From Nocardioides sp. HDW12B (lineage in GTDB: Bacteria > Actinomycetota > Actinomycetes > Propionibacteriales > Nocardioidaceae), in assembly GCF_011299595.1 (NCBI RefSeq), contig NZ_CP049867.1:1178001-1242000 (forward strand): 64,000 bases of DNA. The letters are read 5' to 3'. Under the pieces are notes generated by a model. The model saw only the letters and a list, made by a program, of their open reading frames with translations. It did no database searches and was not told where the DNA came from. Shown here piece by piece: positions 25,344 to 33,892 of the stretch. Numbering within the stretch: position 1 is the stretch's first letter; each line of letters begins with the position of its first letter. The position numbers and the translations under genes are program-made.

Positions 25344-26237
25344 ATGGCGGCCTCCCGAGGCGGGTACCGGACGTCTCGGTCGTCGACGACGCCCGGGCCC
25401 ACGTCCGCGCCCGGAGCCATCCGCCCGGCGGCCCCGGGCGGTGCCGCGGTCGGGCTGCTGCGCGCGGCCCACGGCGGCCCGACGCTGGCGGTCACGACCC
25501 TCGTCGTCGTGCTGGCCGTCGGCCGTGACGTCGGGTGGGGCACCGCCCTGATGCTCGCGGGCGCCGTGTTCGCCGGCCAGCTCACGATCGGGTGGGTCAA
25601 CGACCTCGTCGACCTGCGGCGCGACCGCGAGGTCGGACGCACCGACAAGCCGCTGGCCACCGGCGAGCTCCCGGTGGCGGCGGTGCGCACCGCCCTGGCG
25701 CTGGCGGCCGCATCGGCGGTCGGGCTCTCGCTGGCGCTCGGGTGGCGGAGCGCGCTGGTCCACCTCGTGCTCGTGGTCGGCTCCGGTCAGGCCTACAACC
25801 TGTGCCTCAAGGCGACCGCCTGGTCGTGGCTGCCCTACGCCGTCGCGTTCGGCACGCTGCCGGCGGTCGTCACCCTCGCCGGCGCCGACCCGGTGTGGCC
25901 CGAGCCGTGGCTGATGCTGGCGGCCGGCACCCTCGGGGTGGCGGCGCACTTCCTCAACGTCCTGCCCGACCTCGCCGACGACGCCGCGACCGGCGTGCGC
26001 GGCCTGCCGCACCGGATCGGCGGGACCGCCAGCCGGGTCGCGGCGACGACGCTGCTCGTCACCGCGTCGCTGGCGGCCCTGCTCGGTCGGGACGGCGCCC
26101 CCGAGACCTGGGGCTGGCTGCTCCTCGTCCTGGTGCTCGGGCTCGCAGCGCTCAGCCTGCGCGGTCGCGGCCGGACCCCGTTCCGGGCGGCCGTCGCGAT
26201 CGCCCTGCTCGACGTGGTGCTGGTGGCGGCCGGATGA
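25344..26237 (+). CDS. UbiA-family prenyltransferase
   Basis: A 297-residue integral membrane protein and first gene of a six-gene coupled operon. After a Pro-rich N-terminus there are about eight hydrophobic helices. The two Asp-rich Mg-diphosphate motifs are NDLVDLRRDREVGRTDKP (residues 86-103) and DLADDAATG (about 212-220). UbiA enzymes join a prenyl diphosphate to an aromatic ring or similar acceptor. With a type III polyketide synthase downstream the acceptor is probably its product, but a chlorophyll-synthase-like or lipid role is possible. Its stop overlaps the next start (ATGA). Confidence 0.88.
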   Translation: MAASRGGYRTSRSSTTPGPTSAPGAIRPAAPGGAAVGLLRAAHGGPTLAVTTLVVVLAVGRDVGWGTALMLAGAVFAGQLTIGWVNDLVDLRRDREVGRTDKPLATGELPVAAVRTALALAAASAVGLSLALGWRSALVHLVLVVGSGQAYNLCLKATAWSWLPYAVAFGTLPAVVTLAGADPVWPEPWLMLAAGTLGVAAHFLNVLPDLADDAATGVRGLPHRIGGTASRVAATTLLVTASLAALLGRDGAPETWGWLLLVLVLGLAALSLRGRGRTPFRAAVAIALLDVVLVAAG

Positions 26238-27463
26238 CCTCGGACGCCCTCGGACGCGGCGTGGTGCACGACCTCGTCGTCGTCGGGTCCGGTCCCGCCG
26301 GTGCCGCGACCGCGCTCGGAGCGCTGGCGGTCGACCCGGACCTGTCCGTGCTGCTGCTCGACCGCGCCGACTTCCCCCGCGACAAGTCCTGCGGCGACGG
26401 GGTCGCACCGCACGTGCTCGACCTGCTCGCGGAGGTCGGGGTCACCGGGCTGCTCGACGACCGGGTCCCGGTCACCCGGCTCCGCCTGCGGCGCGGCGAC
26501 CTGGGCGTCGACCGTCCGATGACCCGGCCCGCGTGGGTGGTCCCGCGACGTGTGCTGGACGCCCGCCTGCTCGACGCCGCGCTCGGCGCGGGCGCGCGGT
26601 GGGAGCGTCGCCGCGTCCGCGACCTGGTCGTCGGCGACGACGGGGTCGTGCTCGACGGGGAGGTCGCCGGGCGGCTGACCGTCGGCGCCGACGGCGCCCA
26701 CTCGGTGGTCCGGCGCGCCCTCGGACGCCCCGACGGACCGCGGGCGCTGGCGATCCGCGGCTACGCCCCCACGCCGGCCGAGCGGCGTGGCGGCCAGACC
26801 ATCGTGTTCGGCGACAGCCGACAGCCGTCCTACGCCTGGGCGTTCGACTGCGGCGACGGCACCAGCAACGTCGGGTACGGCGAGCTGCTGACCACCCGGC
26901 GTGACCCGCCGACCCGGCGCCAGCTCCTCGAGCAGCTCGAGCACCTGCTGCCCGGGACCACCGCCGACGCCGTCGACTGGCGCGGGCACCACCTGCCCCT
27001 GTCGACGGCCCGTCCGCTGCGGCCGGCGCACGGACGCGTGCTGCTGGCCGGCGACGCGGCCGGGCTGGTCAACCCGCTCACCGGTGAGGGCATCTACTAC
27101 GCGGTCGCGACGGGTCTGCTCGCCGGACGCGCAGCCGCCGAGGCCCTCCGCGACGCCGGCTCGGACGGACCCCGCGCCCGGGCCACCGCGGAGACCGCCG
27201 CGGGAGCGACGTACACCCGGCGCGTGCGGCGGCTGCTCGCCCGGCACCTGCGCCACACCGCGCTGGCGGCGCGGCTGTCGCTGAACGGCCGTGTGCTCGA
27301 CGCCGGGCTGCGTGCCTCCGCCCGCGACCAACGGGTCTTCGACGACCTTGTCGAGCTCGGGCTCGCCCGCGGCACCCTCACCCCGACCCTGTCCCGCGGC
27401 CTCGCCACCTCGTTGCTGGGCCGCACCCCTCCGCACGCCCACCCACAGGAGACACCCGTATGA
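26234..27463 (+). CDS. Geranylgeranyl reductase-like FAD oxidoreductase
   Basis: A 409-residue flavoprotein. FAD-binding GSGPAGAATA opens it, DKSCGDGVAPHVLDLL is the geranylgeranyl-reductase family signature, and LLAGDAAGLVNPLTGEGIYYA is the second FAD motif. Family members hydrogenate prenyl chains or act as aromatic hydroxylases. Coupled to UbiA by ATGA and to the polyketide synthase by another ATGA, it probably saturates the prenyl tail of the pathway product. The longer open frame upstream overlaps UbiA out of frame and is not used. Confidence 0.88.
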   Translation: MTSDALGRGVVHDLVVVGSGPAGAATALGALAVDPDLSVLLLDRADFPRDKSCGDGVAPHVLDLLAEVGVTGLLDDRVPVTRLRLRRGDLGVDRPMTRPAWVVPRRVLDARLLDAALGAGARWERRRVRDLVVGDDGVVLDGEVAGRLTVGADGAHSVVRRALGRPDGPRALAIRGYAPTPAERRGGQTIVFGDSRQPSYAWAFDCGDGTSNVGYGELLTTRRDPPTRRQLLEQLEHLLPGTTADAVDWRGHHLPLSTARPLRPAHGRVLLAGDAAGLVNPLTGEGIYYAVATGLLAGRAAAEALRDAGSDGPRARATAETAAGATYTRRVRRLLARHLRHTALAARLSLNGRVLDAGLRASARDQRVFDDLVELGLARGTLTPTLSRGLATSLLGRTPPHAHPQETPV

Positions 27464-28560
27464 GGATCGTGAGCGTCGCCGGCGTCCTGCCCGAGCACCG
27501 CTACCCCCAGCAGCAGATCACCGAGATGTTCACCCGCACCATGCTGCGCGGCGCGGTGGACCTCAAGGTGGTCGAGCGGCTGCACGCCAACGCAGGCGTG
27601 CGGCACCGCTCCCTGGCGCTGCCGATCGAGGACTACGCCGGCCTCGAGGACTTCGGCCAGTCCAACGACGCCTTCATCGAGGTCGGCGTGGAGCTGGGGG
27701 CGCGGGCCGTCACCGACGCCCTCAAGGCGGCCGACCTCACGCCTCAGGACGTGGACCTCGTCATGTCCGCGACGGTCACCGGGCTCGCGGTGCCCACCCT
27801 GGAGGCGCGGGTCGCGGCCCTCATCGGCATGCGGCCCGACGTCGTGCGGGTGCCGCTGGTGGGGCTGGGCTGCGTCGCCGGCGCCGCGGGCGTGGCGCGG
27901 CTGCACGACTACCTGGTCGGTCACCCCGACAAGGTGGCGGTGCTGATGTCGGTCGAGCTGTGCTCGCTCACGCTGCAGCGCGACGACACCTCGATGGCCA
28001 ACCTCGTCGGCAGCGGCCTCTTCGGCGACGGCGCCGCGGCGGTGGTCGCCGTGGGTGCCGACCGCGCCGCGGGCTTCGCCGACGCCGAGGTCGAGGGCCG
28101 TGGGCCCGCGCAGCCCGACGTGCTGGCCAGCCGCAGCCGGCTCTACCCCGACTCCGAGCGCACGATGGGATGGGACGTCGGCGCCACCGGGCTCAAGATC
28201 GTGCTCGACAGCAAGGTCCCGCAGATGGTCACGCGCTACGTCGGTGGCGACGTGGCGGCGTTCCTCGCCGACCACGGGCTCACCCAGGCCGACATCGAGT
28301 GGTACGTCGCCCACCCCGGCGGGCCGAAGGTGCTCGAGGCGATGCAGGAGACCCTCGGGGTCCCGCAGGAGGCGCTGCAGGTCACCTGGGACTCGCTCGC
28401 GGCCATCGGCAACCTGTCGTCGTCCTCGGTCCTGCACGTCCTGGCCGACACGCTCGCCACCCGCCCCCCGCGCCCCGGGTCCTACGGCCTGATGCTCGCG
28501 ATGGGGCCGGGCTTCTGCTCCGAGCTGGTGCTGCTGCGGGCCCCGGAGCCCGGCACATGA
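27460..28560 (+). CDS. Type III polyketide synthase (chalcone/stilbene synthase family)
   Basis: A 366-residue homodimeric-type condensing enzyme with the full triad: C138 (VGLGCVAGAAG), H285 (AHPGGPKVLEAM) and N318 (GNLSSSSVLHVL). It closes with LAMGPGFCSELVLL. These enzymes extend a starter acyl-CoA with malonyl-CoA and cyclise it to a resorcinol, pyrone or similar ring. The neighbours (methyltransferase, flavoprotein, UbiA) resemble the srsABC logic for phenolic lipids in Streptomyces griseus and the bpsAB pair of B. subtilis, with prenylation added. Starter and ring type cannot be read from sequence. Confidence 0.92.
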   Translation: MRIVSVAGVLPEHRYPQQQITEMFTRTMLRGAVDLKVVERLHANAGVRHRSLALPIEDYAGLEDFGQSNDAFIEVGVELGARAVTDALKAADLTPQDVDLVMSATVTGLAVPTLEARVAALIGMRPDVVRVPLVGLGCVAGAAGVARLHDYLVGHPDKVAVLMSVELCSLTLQRDDTSMANLVGSGLFGDGAAAVVAVGADRAAGFADAEVEGRGPAQPDVLASRSRLYPDSERTMGWDVGATGLKIVLDSKVPQMVTRYVGGDVAAFLADHGLTQADIEWYVAHPGGPKVLEAMQETLGVPQEALQVTWDSLAAIGNLSSSSVLHVLADTLATRPPRPGSYGLMLAMGPGFCSELVLLRAPEPGT

Positions 28561-29096
28561 GCTCCGAGGTCTGGTTCACGGTCCTGGTCGCCGCGGTCGG
28601 GCTGGAACGGCTCGCCGAGCTGGTGGTCTCCAAGCGCAACGCCACCTGGAGCCTGGAGCGTGGCGGAGTCGAGACCGGCCAGGGCCACTACCCCGTCATG
28701 GTCGTGCTGCACACCGGCCTGCTGGCGGGGATGCTCGTCGAGGTCTGGCTGCTGCGCCCCGACGTCCTGCCGCTGCTCGGCGTCACGATGCTGGCGCTGG
28801 CGGTCGCCTCCCAGGTCCTGCGCTGGTGGTGCATCACGACGCTCGGCCGCCGCTGGAACACCCGCGTGATCGTCGTACCCGGTCTGGCGCCGGTCACCGG
28901 CGGCCCCTACCGCTGGTTCTCGCACCCCAACTACGTCGCCGTCGTCGTCGAGGGCGTCGCGCTGCCGCTGGTGCACTCCGCCTGGATCACCGCGCTGGTC
29001 TTCACGGTGGCCAACGCCGCGCTGCTGACCGTGCGGATCCGCTGCGAGAACACGGCGCTCGCGTCGCTGCCCCGTGCCGAGGGGGTGAGCGCGTGA
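28557..29096 (+). CDS. Isoprenylcysteine carboxyl methyltransferase-like membrane methyltransferase
   Basis: A 179-residue membrane protein with four to five helices and the ICMT signature RRWNTRVIVVPG, GPYRWFSHPNYVAV and the C-terminal RIRCENTAL. In bacteria this family (for example BpsB/YpbQ) O-methylates alkylpyrones made by type III PKSs, and SrsB plays the same part for alkylresorcinols. Its ATG overlaps the polyketide synthase stop (ATGA) and its stop overlaps the next GTG, so it is almost certainly a tailoring enzyme of this pathway. Confidence 0.9.
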   Translation: MSSEVWFTVLVAAVGLERLAELVVSKRNATWSLERGGVETGQGHYPVMVVLHTGLLAGMLVEVWLLRPDVLPLLGVTMLALAVASQVLRWWCITTLGRRWNTRVIVVPGLAPVTGGPYRWFSHPNYVAVVVEGVALPLVHSAWITALVFTVANAALLTVRIRCENTALASLPRAEGVSA

Positions 29097-30151
29097 GGGA
29101 CCTCGTGGTCGCCGGCGGCGGCCCCGCCGGCCTGGCCACCGCCCTGTACGCCGCCCGCGCCGGGCTCGACGTCGTGGTGCGGGAGCCCCGTGAGGGCACC
29201 GTCGACAAGGCCTGCGGCGAGGGACTCATGCCGGGGGCGCTGGCCGCCCTGCACGGGCTGGGGGTGGACCCGGACGGCCACGAACTGACCGGCATCCGCT
29301 ACCTCGCCGGGGCCCGACAGGTCGAGGCCCCGTTCCGCGGCGGGCCCGGACGCGGCGTGCGCCGCACGACGTTGCACGCGGCGCTGCGCGCGGCGGTCGA
29401 CGCCGCCGGGGTGCCGGTGGAGCCCCGTGCGGTCGGGACCGTCACGCAGGACGCCGACGGCGTGGTCGTCGACGGGGAGCGCAGCCGCTACCTCGTCGCG
29501 GCGGACGGGCTCCACTCGCCACTGCGGCGCTCGCTCGGGCTGGAGCGCCCGGACGACCGCGCTCTGCGGCGACGGGTGGGCGGTCGGGCGGCCCCGGCGC
29601 GCTACGGCCTGCGCCAGCACCACGCGGTGGCGCCCTGGACGTCGTACGTCGAGGTGCACTGGGGCGAGCACGCCGAGGTCTACGTGACCCCGGTGGGCGA
29701 CGACCGGGTGGGGGTGGCCGTGCTGACCTCCACGCGCGGGTCCTACGCCGACCACCTGGCCGCCTTCCCCGACGTCCGCGCGCGGATCGACGGCGCCGGG
29801 AGCCTGAGCGACGTCCGTGGGGCTGGCCCGCTGCGGCAGCACGCCACGGCTCGGACCGCGGGGCGGGTGATGCTGGTCGGCGACGCCGGCGGCTACGTCG
29901 ACGCCCTGACCGGGGAGGGCGTCGCGCTGGCCCTGGCGCAGGCGCGGGCCGCCGTGGACGCCGTGCTGGCCGACGACGCCGGACGCTACGAGAAGGAGTG
30001 GGTGCGCGTGACCCGTCGCTACCGGGTGCTGACCGAGGGACTGGTGCGCGCGACCCGGCTGGCGCCGGTGCGGCGCCGGCTGGTCCCGACCGCGACGCGG
30101 CTGCCGTGGGTGTTCGACGCCGCCGTGGGCGCGCTGGCGAGGCCGGCGTGA
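29093..30151 (+). CDS. FAD-dependent monooxygenase/reductase-like flavoprotein
   Basis: A 352-residue flavoprotein from the GTG at 29093 (GTGA overlap). FAD motifs are VAGGGPAGLATALYAA and MLVGDAGGYVDALTGEGV; VDKACGEGLMPGALAALHGLG links it to the same broad geranylgeranyl-reductase/PHBH superfamily as the operon's second gene, yet the two are diverged. By analogy with SrsC it may hydroxylate the aromatic ring to a quinol/quinone; a second prenyl reductase is the alternative. It is coupled to the IPP isomerase gene by GTGA. Confidence 0.85.
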   Translation: MRDLVVAGGGPAGLATALYAARAGLDVVVREPREGTVDKACGEGLMPGALAALHGLGVDPDGHELTGIRYLAGARQVEAPFRGGPGRGVRRTTLHAALRAAVDAAGVPVEPRAVGTVTQDADGVVVDGERSRYLVAADGLHSPLRRSLGLERPDDRALRRRVGGRAAPARYGLRQHHAVAPWTSYVEVHWGEHAEVYVTPVGDDRVGVAVLTSTRGSYADHLAAFPDVRARIDGAGSLSDVRGAGPLRQHATARTAGRVMLVGDAGGYVDALTGEGVALALAQARAAVDAVLADDAGRYEKEWVRVTRRYRVLTEGLVRATRLAPVRRRLVPTATRLPWVFDAAVGALARPA

Positions 30152-30753
30152 GCGCCGTGCGCGACGTGCGTGACGGGGAGGTCGAGCTGGTCGTGCTGGT
30201 CGGCGAGGACGGCGAGTCGCTGGGCACCCAGGCCAAGGCCACGGTCCACCACGAGGCGACCCCGCTGCACCTGGCCTTCTCCTGCTACGTCTTCGACGAC
30301 GCCGGCCGGGTGCTCGTGACGCAGCGGGCGCTGGGCAAGGTGACCTGGCCGGGCGTGTGGACCAACAGCGTGTGCGGGCACCCGGCGCCGGGGGAGGACC
30401 TCGCCGACGCGGTGCGACGTCGCGCCGCGGACGAGCTGGGGCTCCGGGTCGTCGACGTCCGGCTGGTGCTGCCGGCCTTCCGCTACCGCGCGGTCATGGA
30501 CAACGGGGTCGTGGAGAACGAGCTGTGCCCGGTGCACGTCGCCCGGGCCGTGGGCCGCGAGCACGTCGACCCCGCCGAGGTGGAGGAGGCCGTGTGGGTG
30601 CCGTGGCCGCAGTTCCGCGACGAGGTCCGTGACGGCACCCGGGAGGTGTCGCCGTGGTGCGTGAGGCAGGTCGCCGAGCTCGCGGCCCGCGAAGACGGTC
30701 ACGGCTGGTTCCTGCCCGGTGACGCAGACGCCCTCCCGGCTGCCGCTCGCTGA
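30148..30753 (+). CDS. idi: Type 1 isopentenyl-diphosphate delta-isomerase
   Basis: A 201-residue Nudix-fold enzyme that interconverts IPP and DMAPP. Catalytic C76 sits in WTNSVCGHP; metal-binding His residues are H34, H41 and H78; the second catalytic Glu lies in VVENELCPVHVA. GTG at 30148 overlaps the previous stop. As last gene of the prenyl/polyketide operon it would balance prenyl precursor supply. Its stop codon lies in the loop of a strong hairpin. Confidence 0.93.
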   Translation: MSAVRDVRDGEVELVVLVGEDGESLGTQAKATVHHEATPLHLAFSCYVFDDAGRVLVTQRALGKVTWPGVWTNSVCGHPAPGEDLADAVRRRAADELGLRVVDVRLVLPAFRYRAVMDNGVVENELCPVHVARAVGREHVDPAEVEEAVWVPWPQFRDEVRDGTREVSPWCVRQVAELAAREDGHGWFLPGDADALPAAAR

Positions 30754-30770
30754 GCGAGCGGCGGGGGAGG
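30731..30770 (+). terminator. Hairpin spanning the idi stop codon
   Basis: gccgctcgc (30742-30750) and gcgagcggc (30754-30762) pair perfectly around a three-base loop, tga, which is the idi stop codon. CCCTCCC (30731-30737) can pair further with GGGAGG (30765-30770). It most likely ends the six-gene operon; placing the stop in the loop means a terminating ribosome would cover the stem. Confidence 0.6.
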
Positions 30771-30833
30771 GCGGCGGGTCGGGCGACGCGGTCCGGTGCC
30801 GGACCGGGGCTCCGGCGTCAGCCGGTCAGTCGC

Positions 30834-31076
30834 TCAGGCGGCGGCTCGGCCGCGACGGGCGAGGCGGCGCAGCGCGCTGCCCTGCTGCCGGGCGCGCACG
30901 AGCGGGAGCAGGTGCGCGCGGCCCTCGCGCTCGGCCACCAGGGTGGTGGCGTCGTGGTCGTAGTCGGCGGCGAGGCGCTCGACCCGGCCGAGGTCGTTGG
31001 CGGCGACCGCCTCGTTGACTGCGACGACGTACTCGTCGTGCAGGGCGTCGAGCTCCTCGACGAGGGTGCGGGCCAT
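30834..31076 (-). CDS. Small charged helical protein, unknown function
   Basis: A protein of 80 residues. The start at 31076 (MARTLVEELDALHDEYV) has an excellent ggaggtgaacgac ribosome site; an ATG at 31103 is also in frame. It is nearly all helix, acidic in the first half and Arg-rich at the C-terminus (RRLARRGRAAA). No family is recognised. It is convergent with the prenyl operon and divergent from the YchJ-like gene. Confidence 0.7.
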   Translation of the reverse strand: MARTLVEELDALHDEYVVAVNEAVAANDLGRVERLAADYDHDATTLVAEREGRAHLLPLVRARQQGSALRRLARRGRAAA

Positions 31077-31198
31077 GTCGTTCACCTCCAGGTTGCTGTT
31101 CATGTCCTGACAATCGTCCCGCGAATCTTTGATCGATCCAACTTCTGGCGCGGTGATCCCGCCCACAGGGTCTGCGCGCACCACGGGAGACTGGCGGG

Positions 31199-31615
31199 GT
31201 GAGACTACCTCGCTCGGGCCCCGGTGACGGGGCCTGCGTCTGCGGCTCGGGCCGCGGCTACGCGTCCTGCTGCGGGCCGCTGCACGACGGGGCCGCGGCG
31301 GTGACGGCCGAGGCGCTCATGCGCTCGCGCTACGCCGCCTACGCGTTGGGTCTCGAGGACCACCTGTTCCGGACGTGGCACCCACGCACCCGCCCGGCCG
31401 GACCGCTCACCGGGGGCGGCCTCGTGTGGTGCGGCCTGCGAGTGCTGCGCACCGAGGCCGGGGGAGCGGACGACACCGTGGGGGTGGTCGAGTTCGAGGC
31501 CGACCACCAGGTGCCGCGGGACGGCCGCGCCGGGACCGTCGTGCGGACGATGCGCGAGGTGAGCCGCTTCGAGCGGCGCGCCGGCCGCTGGGTGTACGTC
31601 GACGCCGTCACCTGA
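31199..31615 (+). CDS. YchJ-family protein with SEC-C zinc motif
   Basis: A 138-residue protein (GTG start). The N-terminal SEC-C motif CVCGSGRGYASCCGP carries the metal-binding Cys residues; an NTF2-like domain follows (LMRSRYAAYALG, HLFRTWHPRTRP, EVSRFERRAGRWVYVDAV). Known as UPF0225/YchJ; the molecular role is not established. A hairpin follows 12 bases after the stop. Confidence 0.88.
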   Translation: MRLPRSGPGDGACVCGSGRGYASCCGPLHDGAAAVTAEALMRSRYAAYALGLEDHLFRTWHPRTRPAGPLTGGGLVWCGLRVLRTEAGGADDTVGVVEFEADHQVPRDGRAGTVVRTMREVSRFERRAGRWVYVDAVT

Positions 31616-31627
31616 GCGGGGAAAAAT

Positions 31628-31669
31628 GTCAGTGCGACAAGCATCCGTGAGGATGCCTGCCGCACTGAC
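31628..31669. terminator. Hairpin between convergent ychJ-like and mannitol PTS genes
   Basis: Arms 31628-31646 and 31651-31669 pair as nine bases, a 4/4 internal loop and six bases around a gtga loop. It lies 12 bases after one stop and 20 bases before the other, so it probably works in both directions. A run of five A residues precedes it on the plus strand and gives a U-tract for the minus-strand transcript. Confidence 0.65.
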
Positions 31670-31689
31670 GGGTCGAGCAGGGCAACGGG

Positions 31690-33714
31690 TCAGACCGGCT
31701 GGACCTGCCCCAGCACCTCGAGCACCTCGCCCGTCGTGGACGCGGCCTCCAGGCGAGCCACCTGGTCGGCGTCGAGGAAGACCTCGGCGATCCGGCCGAG
31801 CAGCTTGAGGTGGTCGTTGCCGAGCGCGGCGACGCCGACGACGAACTTCACCTCCTTGCCCTTCCAGTCCAGGCCGTCGGAGTAGCGGACGAACGAGATG
31901 GCCGTCCGCTTGATGGCCGACTTGGCCTCGTTGGTGCCGTGCGGCAGCGCCAGCCCGTTGCCCATGTACGTCGACACCGACTGCTCGCGGGCGTGCATGC
32001 CCTCGATGTACGCCGCGTCGACCGCACCGGCCTGGACGAGCAGCTCACCGGCCCGGGTGATCGCCTCGTCCCGCGTACGGTCCGCGGCGTCCAGGACGAC
32101 CGACTCGGGGGCGAGCAGGCCACCCATCGTGTCGGTGTCCTGGGACGCCGCGGCCCCTCCCTGCGCCGGGACGCTGCTCCCACCCGCGTCCCCGCCCGCG
32201 CCGCTGTTGCGCTCGCGCACCAGCTCCACGATCTCGTCGTAGCGCGGGCTGTTCATGAAGTTGTCCACCGAGACGTGGACCGCCGACCCGGTCCTCTGCC
32301 GTGCCCGGGCCGTCAGGTCCTGGTGGCTGACGACCAGGTCGAACTCGTCGCGGAGGTTCGAGATGGCCTTGTTGACGACCGTGACGTCGGTGTAGCCGGC
32401 GCCGTGGACCTTCTTGCGCAGCACCGAGGCGCCCATGGCCGAGGAGCCCATGCCGGCGTCGCAGGCGAACACGATGGCGCGGATCGGGCCGGAGTGCTCG
32501 GAGGCCGCGGAGCCGGACAGCGCCGAGGAGGCGACCGACTTCTTGCCCTTCATCGACTCCATGCTCGCCGTGGCGACGGCCAGGTCGCCGTCGTCGTCCG
32601 ACCGGTCGGTCTTCAGCAGGAACGCCGCCACCGCGAAGGACGCCGCGGCGCCGCCGATCACGGACAGGATCACGCCGACGTAGCTGCCGCCGGGCGTGGC
32701 TGCCAGGACCGCGATGATGGAGCCCGGCGCGGCCGGGGACCGCAGGCCGGAGTCGAACGTCAGGTTGATGAAGATCTGGGTCATGCCGCCCGCGATCATC
32801 GCCAGGATCAGCTTGGGCTTCATCAGGACGTACGGGAAGTAGATCTCGTGGATGCCGCCGACGAAGTGGATCAGAAGCGCGCCCGGGGCCGACGCCTTGG
32901 CGGCACCCTTGCCGAAGAACATGAAGGCCAGCAGCAGGCCGGCGCCGGCTGCCGGGTTCGCCTCGAGCAGGAAGAGGATCGACTGCCCCTGCTCGGACGC
33001 CTCGGTGGTGCCCAGCGGGGTGAGGATGCCCTGGTTGATGGCGTTGTTGAGGAAGAGCACCTTGGCCGGCTCGATGAAGATCGAGGTGAGGGGGAGCAGC
33101 GAGTTGTCGACCAGGACGTCGATGACGTTGCCGGCCAGCTCGGAGAAGCGGGTGACGAACGGTCCGGCCACCACGAAGCCGACGATCGCCAGGACCATGC
33201 CCCAGATCCCGGCCGAGAAGTTGTTGACGAGCATCTCGAAGCCGGGGCGGATCTTGTGCGACCACAACCCGTCGAGCTTCCGCATCGACCAGCCACCGAG
33301 CGGGCCCATGATCATCGCGCCGAGGAACATCGGGACGTCCGTGCCGGCGATGGCACCCATGGTGGCGATGGCGCCGACCACGCCGCCGCGGATGTTGTCG
33401 TCGTACATCATCCGGCCGCCGGTGTAGCCGATCAGCAGCGGCAGCAGGTAGGTGATCATCGGGCCGACGATGCCGCCGTCCACGAAGTCGCCCCAGCCTC
33501 CGAACTTGGCGACCCAGCTGTCGGGGGCGAGCCAGGCGTTGTCGCCGCCGCCGAGGTTGAGCCAGCCGTTCTCGATGAACAGGGCCGTGATCAGGCCCCA
33601 GGCGATGAAGGCCCCGATGTTGGGCAGGACCATGTTCGACAGGAACGTGCCGAACCGTTGGACGTGGAGGCGGACACCGCCGCCGCTCGATTGGGTCTGG
33701 GTCGTCGTTGCCAT
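31690..33714 (-). CDS. mtlA: PTS mannitol-type permease EIICBA
   Basis: A 674-residue three-domain permease, started at 33714 with an aggaagg ribosome site (upstream in-frame start rejected). EIIC spans about 15-370 with PNIGAFIAWG, the GGIHE motif (286-290) and about eight helices. EIIB starts near 410 with phosphocysteine C418 (FACDAGMGSSAMGAS). EIIA spans about 530-674 with H592 (LALPHGTNEAK). It imports and phosphorylates mannitol or a related polyol, taking phosphate from HPr. The divergent dehydrogenase likely acts on the product. A TGTGA-N6-TCACG palindrome 70 bases upstream suggests cAMP-receptor-type control. Confidence 0.93.
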   Translation of the reverse strand: MATTTQTQSSGGGVRLHVQRFGTFLSNMVLPNIGAFIAWGLITALFIENGWLNLGGGDNAWLAPDSWVAKFGGWGDFVDGGIVGPMITYLLPLLIGYTGGRMMYDDNIRGGVVGAIATMGAIAGTDVPMFLGAMIMGPLGGWSMRKLDGLWSHKIRPGFEMLVNNFSAGIWGMVLAIVGFVVAGPFVTRFSELAGNVIDVLVDNSLLPLTSIFIEPAKVLFLNNAINQGILTPLGTTEASEQGQSILFLLEANPAAGAGLLLAFMFFGKGAAKASAPGALLIHFVGGIHEIYFPYVLMKPKLILAMIAGGMTQIFINLTFDSGLRSPAAPGSIIAVLAATPGGSYVGVILSVIGGAAASFAVAAFLLKTDRSDDDGDLAVATASMESMKGKKSVASSALSGSAASEHSGPIRAIVFACDAGMGSSAMGASVLRKKVHGAGYTDVTVVNKAISNLRDEFDLVVSHQDLTARARQRTGSAVHVSVDNFMNSPRYDEIVELVRERNSGAGGDAGGSSVPAQGGAAASQDTDTMGGLLAPESVVLDAADRTRDEAITRAGELLVQAGAVDAAYIEGMHAREQSVSTYMGNGLALPHGTNEAKSAIKRTAISFVRYSDGLDWKGKEVKFVVGVAALGNDHLKLLGRIAEVFLDADQVARLEAASTTGEVLEVLGQVQPV

Positions 33715-33783
33715 GACACCTTCCTGGGGGTGAAGGCCCGATCCGCCGGTCGCGCGAGCGCGTACGTTGGGGTCTGGCGGTGG

Positions 33784-33799
33784 TGTGACTGCAGTCACG
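33784..33799. promoter_or_regulatory. CRP/GlxR-like operator upstream of mtlA
   Basis: tgtgactgcagtcacg fits the CRP-family pattern TGTGA-N6-TCACA with one mismatch at the end; its central 14 bases (33785-33798) are a perfect palindrome. It is 70 bases from the mtlA ATG in the divergent region, a normal position for carbon-source control. Which CRP-family protein binds is inference. Confidence 0.6.
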
Positions 33800-33892
33800 C
33801 GAATCTGTGATTGCCTTTATATCTCCGCCCCAAAGGGTCGGTCAATACCCTGAACGCAACATGTTCGCAGAGAAAGCAACGCAAATGCGGTA

